From Acetobacteraceae bacterium (GTDB lineage: Bacteria > Pseudomonadota > Alphaproteobacteria > Acetobacterales > Acetobacteraceae): a stretch of 11,272 nt of DNA. Within the stretch, counting starts at the first letter, position 1; the number at the start of each line of letters is the position of its first letter. Location: assembly GCA_019689515.1 (NCBI GenBank), contig JADGHI010000083.1, positions 1-11,272 of the forward strand, in the 5' to 3' direction. Below are positions 7,990 through 11,272 of the stretch, piece by piece. The position numbers were made by a program, and so were the translations under genes. Under the pieces are notes generated by a model, which saw nothing but the letters and a program-made list of their open reading frames with translations, ran no database searches and was not told the DNA's origin.

Positions 7990-8004
7990 GCAGGACGATC
8001 CTGC
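7990..8004 (+). promoter_or_regulatory. Inverted repeat in the pqqA leader
   Basis: GCAGGA-CGA-TCCTGC is a perfect 6-base-arm, 3-base-loop repeat ending 27 bases before the pqqA ATG. Its placement between the candidate promoter and the ribosome binding site (AGAGGA near 8017-8023) suggests an RNA hairpin or an operator half-site pair. Function is not shown by the sequence. Confidence 0.35.
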
Positions 8005-8031
8005 CGGATGCGAGTCAGAGAGGACGCACCG

Positions 8032-8109
8032 ATGGCCTGGAAGAAGCCCCGCGTGATCGAGATCTCCCTTGCCATGGAGATCAACTGCTACGCCTGCGCC
8101 GAGGCCTGA
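8032..8109 (+). CDS. pqqA: PqqA, precursor peptide of pyrroloquinoline quinone
   Basis: Ribosomally made peptide whose Glu and Tyr side chains become the PQQ skeleton. The 25-residue product starts MAWKKPRVIEI and has Glu16 and Tyr20 in the invariant E-x-x-x-Y spacing, at the same numbers as in Methylobacterium PqqA (comparison from memory). The Trp3 and Pro6 near the start and the EI at 10-11 are also family-like. The tail, CYACAEA, is short and contains Cys19 and Cys22 flanking the reactive Tyr. PqqE cross-links Glu16 Cγ to Tyr20 while PqqD holds the peptide. The ATG at 8032 follows an AGAGGA ribosome binding site by 8-9 bases. It is the first gene of the operon and is separated from pqqB by 124 bases with strong hairpins, consistent with its being needed in larger amount. 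Confidence 0.96.
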   Translation: MAWKKPRVIEISLAMEINCYACAEA

Positions 8110-8133
8110 TCCGGATGTGATGGCCGAGGGCGG

Positions 8134-8171
8134 CCCCGGCGTCGGCGGGAAGCCCCGCCGCTGCGCCGGGG
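8134..8171 (+). promoter_or_regulatory. Strong two-part hairpin between pqqA and pqqB (attenuator or processing site)
   Basis: CGGCGGG (8143-8149) and CCCGCCG (8154-8160) form a 7-base stem with a 4-base loop. CCCCGGC (8134-8140) and GCCGGGG (8165-8171) form a second 7-base stem below it, with a small internal loop. No T-run follows. It begins 25 bases after the pqqA stop. Stem-loops here in other pqq operons go with a higher pqqA dose than downstream genes; that role is inferred for this one. Confidence 0.5.
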
Positions 8172-8202
8172 TGGCCCGGCACGGTCCCGGCCGGACACGC
8201 AG

Positions 8203-8217
8203 CGGGCCGCCGGCCCG
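8203..8217 (+). promoter_or_regulatory. Short hairpin just before the pqqB ribosome binding site
   Basis: CGGGCC-GCC-GGCCCG is a perfect 6-base-arm stem with a 3-base loop, ending 16 bases before the pqqB ATG and touching the GGGGGTGAGGG region that would act as ribosome binding site. It may damp pqqB translation or protect the 5' end of a processed pqqBCDE transcript. Confidence 0.35.
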
Positions 8218-8233
8218 GGGGTGAGGGATTGCC

Positions 8234-9181
8234 ATGCTCCGGGCGCTGGTCCTCGGTTCCGCCGCTGGGGGCGGATTCCCGCAGTGGAACTCCGCCGGGC
8301 CCGGTTGCCGCCGCGCCCGGGCAGGCGATCCGGCGGCGCGGCCGCGCACCCAGACCTCGCTCGCCGTCACGGCGGACGGGGTGCGGTGGGTTCTGCTCAA
8401 CGCGGCGCCCGACCTGCGGGCACAGATCGAAGCCAATCCGCCCCTCCATCCCCGGCCCGCCAGCCCCGGCGTCGTACGGCATTCGCCCATCGCCGCGGTG
8501 GTGCTCACCGGGGGCGAGGTGGATGCCATTGCTGGCCTGCTCACGCTCCGCGAGCGCCACGCCTTCGCCCTTTATGCCGCAGCGCCGGTGCTCGCGGTGC
8601 TGCGCGACAATCCGATCTTCAACGCAGTGAACCCGGCCATCGTGCCGCGGCGGGAATTGCCGATCGGCGGCGCGCCGCTGGTGCTCGCGGATGCGGCGGG
8701 GGAGGCGCTCGGCCTGCTCGTCGAGGCCTTCGCCGTGCCGGGCAAGGTCCCGCTGTTCCAGGAGGCGCCCGACGGCGCCGATCCGGGCCGGACGGAGGCG
8801 GGGGAGACCATCGGCCTCGCGATCCGCGCCACAGCGGGCGGCCCGGCCCTGCTCTTCATCCCCGGCTGCGCTGCCCTCACCCCCGCGCTGCGCGAGCGCA
8901 TCGCCGGCGCCGACACGGTGCTGTTCGACGGCACCCTCTGGCGCGACGACGAAATGATCTGCGCCGGCGCTGGCCCCAAGACCGGTGCGCGCATGGGCCA
9001 TATGAGCCTGGACGGGCCGGAGGGCACGCTCGCCGCCTTCCGCGGCCTGCCGGTGCGGCGCAAGATCCTGATCCATCTCAACAACACCAACCCCGTCCTG
9101 CTCGCCGACAGCCCTGAGCGCGCTGCGGTCGAGGCCGCGGGATGGGAAGTCGCCGAGGACGGCATGGAGATCACGCTTTGA
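8234..9181 (+). CDS. pqqB: PqqB, PQQ biosynthesis metallo-hydrolase-fold protein with altered metal-site residues
   Basis: Metallo-beta-lactamase-fold protein that acts late in PQQ synthesis; the Methylobacterium protein is reported as an iron-dependent hydroxylase of the Glu-Tyr diamino acid. The 315 residues begin LVLGSAAGGGFPQWN and contain RPRTQTSLAV, LLNAAPDLRAQI, RHSPIAAVVLT, PGKVPL, FIPGCA, FDGTLWRDDEM, RMGH (His256) and IHLNNTNPVLL (His281), an unmistakable PqqB series. Two differences stand out against canonical PqqB from memory. The CxCxxC after FPQWN is replaced by SAGPGC, and the DH of the MBL fold (LTNxDVDHxAGLL) reads Asp97-Ala98. These may be a lineage variant rather than loss of function. 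The ATG at 8234 follows GTGAGGG. The stop overlaps the pqqC start. Confidence 0.95.
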   Translation: MLRALVLGSAAGGGFPQWNSAGPGCRRARAGDPAARPRTQTSLAVTADGVRWVLLNAAPDLRAQIEANPPLHPRPASPGVVRHSPIAAVVLTGGEVDAIAGLLTLRERHAFALYAAAPVLAVLRDNPIFNAVNPAIVPRRELPIGGAPLVLADAAGEALGLLVEAFAVPGKVPLFQEAPDGADPGRTEAGETIGLAIRATAGGPALLFIPGCAALTPALRERIAGADTVLFDGTLWRDDEMICAGAGPKTGARMGHMSLDGPEGTLAAFRGLPVRRKILIHLNNTNPVLLADSPERAAVEAAGWEVAEDGMEITL

Positions 9182-9936
9182 CGCAGCCGCAGCCGGCCGA
9201 CACCGAGCCGCCGCTCTCGCCCGAGGAGCTGGAACGTCGCCTGCGCGCCATCGGCGCGGAGCGGTACCATAACCTGCACCCCTTCCACCGCCTGCTGCAT
9301 GGTGGGAAGCTGACCAAGGGCCAGGTGCAGGCCTGGGCGTTGAACCGCTACTACTACCAGGCCTCGATCCCGAAGAAGGACGCCAGCCTGCTGGCCCGCC
9401 TGCCGACGCCGGAACTGCGCCGCGAATGGCGCCGGCGCCTGGTGGACCATGACGGCGACGGGGTGCATCCTGGCGGCATCGAGCGCTGGCTGAAGCTGAC
9501 CGACGGGCTCGGCCTCGACCGCGACTACGTGGTGTCGCTCCGGGGCCTGCTGCCGGCCACGCGCTTCGCCGTGGACGCCTATGTCGCCTTCGTGCGCGAG
9601 CGCAGCGTGCTGGAGGCGGTGGCGTCCTCGCTGACCGAGCTGTTCTCGCCCGCCATCATCAGCGAGCGCGTCGAGGGGATGCTGCGGAACTATGACTTCA
9701 TCTCCGCCGACACGCTCGCCTATTTCACGCCACGGCTGACCCAGGCGCCGCAGGACTCCGAATTCGCCCTTGCCTACGTCAAGCGCGAGGCGCGCACGCG
9801 CGCGGAGCAGGAGCTCGTCCTCGGCGCGCTGCGCTTCAAGTGCGACCTGCTCTGGGCGCAGCTCGACGCGCTGTACTTCGCCTATGTGGAACCGCGGCTG
9901 CCGCCGCCCGGCGCCTTCCGGCCGGAGGGCATGTGA
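9178..9936 (+). CDS. pqqC: PqqC, pyrroloquinoline-quinone synthase
   Basis: Cofactor-free oxidase that closes the ring and removes eight electrons with O2 in the last step of PQQ synthesis. The all-helical 252-residue product carries RYHNLHPFH, QAWALNRYYYQ, IPKKDA, DHDGDG and SSLTELFSP. Against Klebsiella numbering (offset 7, from memory) the active-site set is present: Tyr30, His31, Arg57, Tyr60, His91, Tyr135, Arg164, Tyr182, Arg186 and Lys221. Only the position of Klebsiella His154 differs: Ile161. The TTG at 9178 is chosen as start because it overlaps the pqqB stop as TTGA, has GGAG 8 bases upstream and gives the family length; an in-frame ATG at 9142, inside pqqB, is the alternative. The product is a separate protein, not fused to PqqD as in Methylobacterium. 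Confidence 0.96.
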   Translation: MTQPQPADTEPPLSPEELERRLRAIGAERYHNLHPFHRLLHGGKLTKGQVQAWALNRYYYQASIPKKDASLLARLPTPELRREWRRRLVDHDGDGVHPGGIERWLKLTDGLGLDRDYVVSLRGLLPATRFAVDAYVAFVRERSVLEAVASSLTELFSPAIISERVEGMLRNYDFISADTLAYFTPRLTQAPQDSEFALAYVKREARTRAEQELVLGALRFKCDLLWAQLDALYFAYVEPRLPPPGAFRPEGM

Positions 9937-10217
9937 CGGTCGCGATCGCCGGCGCCACCGTTCCGCGCCTCGCGCGCGGCGTGCGGCTGCGCGAGGACGC
10001 GGCGCGCGGCGGCCGCTGGGTGGTGATGGCGCCGGAGCGCATGTTCGTGCCGGACGAGATCGCGCTCGAGGTGCTGCGCCTGGTGGACGGCGCGCGCAGC
10101 GTGGACGCGATCGTGGACGCGCTCGCCGCCCGCTTCACCGCCCCGCGCGCGGAGATCGCGGCGGACGTGACGGAGATGCTGGCGGACCTGGCGGCGAAGG
10201 GGGTGATCGCGACGTGA
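9933..10217 (+). CDS. pqqD: PqqD, PqqA-binding chaperone
   Basis: Small RiPP recognition protein that binds PqqA and presents it to the radical-SAM enzyme PqqE. The 94-residue product shows the family order: PRLARGVRLREDAARGGRWVV, then the APERMFVPDEIALEVLRLVDG helix, then VDAIVDALAARF and a C-terminal helix with DVTEMLADLAAKGVI. The GTG start at 9933 overlaps the pqqC stop (ATGTGA), with GGAGG about 7 bases upstream, and the length equals stand-alone PqqD proteins. An ATG farther upstream at 9840 would add 31 residues copied from the pqqC coding region and is rejected. The 3' end overlaps pqqE as GTGA, so the two partners are made together. Confidence 0.94.
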   Translation: MTVAIAGATVPRLARGVRLREDAARGGRWVVMAPERMFVPDEIALEVLRLVDGARSVDAIVDALAARFTAPRAEIAADVTEMLADLAAKGVIAT

Positions 10218-11272
10218 GCGCCACCGCCGCCGGCGAGATCGAGCCCCCGCTCGGCCTGCTCGCGGAGCTCACGCATCGCTGCCCGCTGCGCTGCCCCTAC
10301 TGCTCCAACCCGCTCACGCTGACCCGCCCAGGGGAGGAGATGGACACCGCCGCCTGGGCGCGGGTGTTCCGCGAGGCGGCCGCGCTCGGCGTGCTGCAGG
10401 TGCATCTCTCGGGCGGCGAGCCCACGGCGCGGCGTGACCTGCCGGAGCTGGTGCGCGCGGCGTCCGAGGCGGGGCTATACACCAACCTGATCACCGCCGG
10501 CGTGCTGCTCGACGCGGCGAAGGTCGCGGCGCTGGCGGCGGCGGGCCTGGACCATGTGCAGCTCTCGGTCCAGGACGCGGAGCCGACCTCCGCCGACCAT
10601 ATCGGCGGCATGGCTGGCGGGCACGCGAAGAAGCTGGAGGCGGCGCGGCTGATCCGCGAGGCCGGGCTGCCGCTCACGCTGAACGCCGTCGTGCATCGGC
10701 GGAACCTCGATCGCTTGCCGGAGCTGATCGCGCTGGCGCTGGAACTCGGCGCGGGGCGGCTGGAAGTGGCGCATGTGCAGTATTACGGCTGGGCGTTCGC
10801 CAACCGCTCCGCGTTGCTGCCCACGCGCGCCCAGCTCGACGCCGCGACCGCGACGGTCGAGGCCGCGCGCGCGGCGCACAAGGGACGGCTGGTGATCGAC
10901 TACGTGATCCCGGATTACCACGCGAAGCGCCCGAAAGCCTGCATGGGCGGCTGGGGGCGGCGGGTGCTGGCGATCACGCCCGCCGGCAGGGCGCTGCCCT
11001 GCCACGCCGCGGAGAGCCTGCCCGGCCTCGACTTTCCCAGCGTGCGGGACACCCCGCTGGCCGAGATCTGGTACCAGTCGGAGGCGTTCAACCGCTTTCG
11101 CGGCACCGCCTGGATGCCGGAGCCCTGCCGCTCCTGCGATCGGCGCGACTCCGATTTCGGCGGCTGCCGCTGCCAGGCCTTCGCCCTCACCGGCGATGCG
11201 GCAGCGACCGACCCCGCCTGCGAACTCTCGCCGCACCACGCGCTGCTCGACCTCGCGGTGCAGGAGGCGGCG
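10214..11272 (+). CDS. pqqE: PqqE, radical-SAM PqqA glutamate-tyrosine cross-linking enzyme (partial, runs off right edge)
   Basis: Radical SAM/SPASM enzyme forming the carbon-carbon bond between Glu16 and Tyr20 of PqqA, using reduced flavodoxin or similar. In the 353 visible residues the SAM-cluster motif CPLRCPYC is at 23-30, the SAM-binding SGGEP follows near 70, and QLSVQDA near 120 is the PqqE-specific strand. The auxiliary-cluster ligands are all present: Cys243, Cys263, Cys305, Cys308, Cys318, Cys320 and Cys336, plus Asp314, matching the unusual Asp ligand described for the Methylobacterium enzyme with a constant offset of five (from memory). The GTG start at 10214 overlaps the pqqD stop (GTGA). 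The frame is open at the right edge and about 20-30 residues of C-terminal tail are missing. Confidence 0.96.
   Translation, partial: MSATAAGEIEPPLGLLAELTHRCPLRCPYCSNPLTLTRPGEEMDTAAWARVFREAAALGVLQVHLSGGEPTARRDLPELVRAASEAGLYTNLITAGVLLDAAKVAALAAAGLDHVQLSVQDAEPTSADHIGGMAGGHAKKLEAARLIREAGLPLTLNAVVHRRNLDRLPELIALALELGAGRLEVAHVQYYGWAFANRSALLPTRAQLDAATATVEAARAAHKGRLVIDYVIPDYHAKRPKACMGGWGRRVLAITPAGRALPCHAAESLPGLDFPSVRDTPLAEIWYQSEAFNRFRGTAWMPEPCRSCDRRDSDFGGCRCQAFALTGDAAATDPACELSPHHALLDLAVQEAA

Noticed and set aside
7932..8120. A 62-codon plus-strand frame over the pqqA leader and gene
   Set aside because: It is out of frame with pqqA, whose 25 residues show the Glu16/Tyr20 pattern; the longer frame is a shadow.
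8221..9117. Second 298-codon plus-strand frame starting 13 bases before pqqB
   Set aside because: It overlaps pqqB in another frame and translates to Arg/Ala/Gly repeats without any PqqB or other motif.

Overview
The window is very GC-rich, by eye around 70%, with strongly GC-biased third codon positions. That base composition, the liv-type uptake genes and a complete-looking pqqABCDE order suggest an alphaproteobacterium, most likely of the Acetobacteraceae/Roseomonas kind. This placement is inference from gene content and protein style, not from a marker gene. The window is mostly ordinary chromosomal housekeeping and metabolic genes. I found no phage, IS, CRISPR, tRNA or rRNA, and no clearly undescribed system.

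Left third (1-3618, minus strand): a branched-chain-amino-acid-type (HAAT/Liv) ABC importer transcribed leftwards in the order substrate-binding protein, LivG-like ATPase, LivF-like ATPase, LivH-like permease. The permease runs off the left edge, so a LivM-like partner is presumably outside. The first three genes are joined by 4-base start/stop overlaps. The binding protein carries a twin-arginine-type signal peptide. A 410-base divergent gap (3619-4028) holds candidate promoters but no convincing gene.

Middle (4029-6447): a plus-strand pair made of an Fsr-like major facilitator and a TRIC/UPF0126 cation-channel protein that starts at a TTG behind a strong ribosome binding site. Converging on them is a minus-strand small multidrug resistance gene of the guanidinium exporter (Gdx/SugE) subtype. 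Its reading frame is broken by one extra base just before the fourth membrane segment. A hairpin holding its ancestral stop codon separates the convergent units.

Right part (6796-11272): asd (aspartate-semialdehyde dehydrogenase, lysine/threonine/methionine pathway) on the minus strand, divergent from pqqABCDE, the pathway for the redox cofactor pyrroloquinoline quinone. PqqA is the 25-residue precursor with Glu16 and Tyr20. PqqE (cut by the right edge) joins these with help from the chaperone PqqD, PqqB acts on the released diamino acid, and PqqC does the final oxidation. pqqB-C-D-E are translationally coupled through overlapping TTGA, GTGA and GTGA junctions, while GC-rich hairpins separate pqqA from pqqB. 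The most notable points are the gdx frameshift, a PqqB lacking several canonical metal-site residues, a LivG with a degenerate ABC signature, and the hairpins around pqqA.
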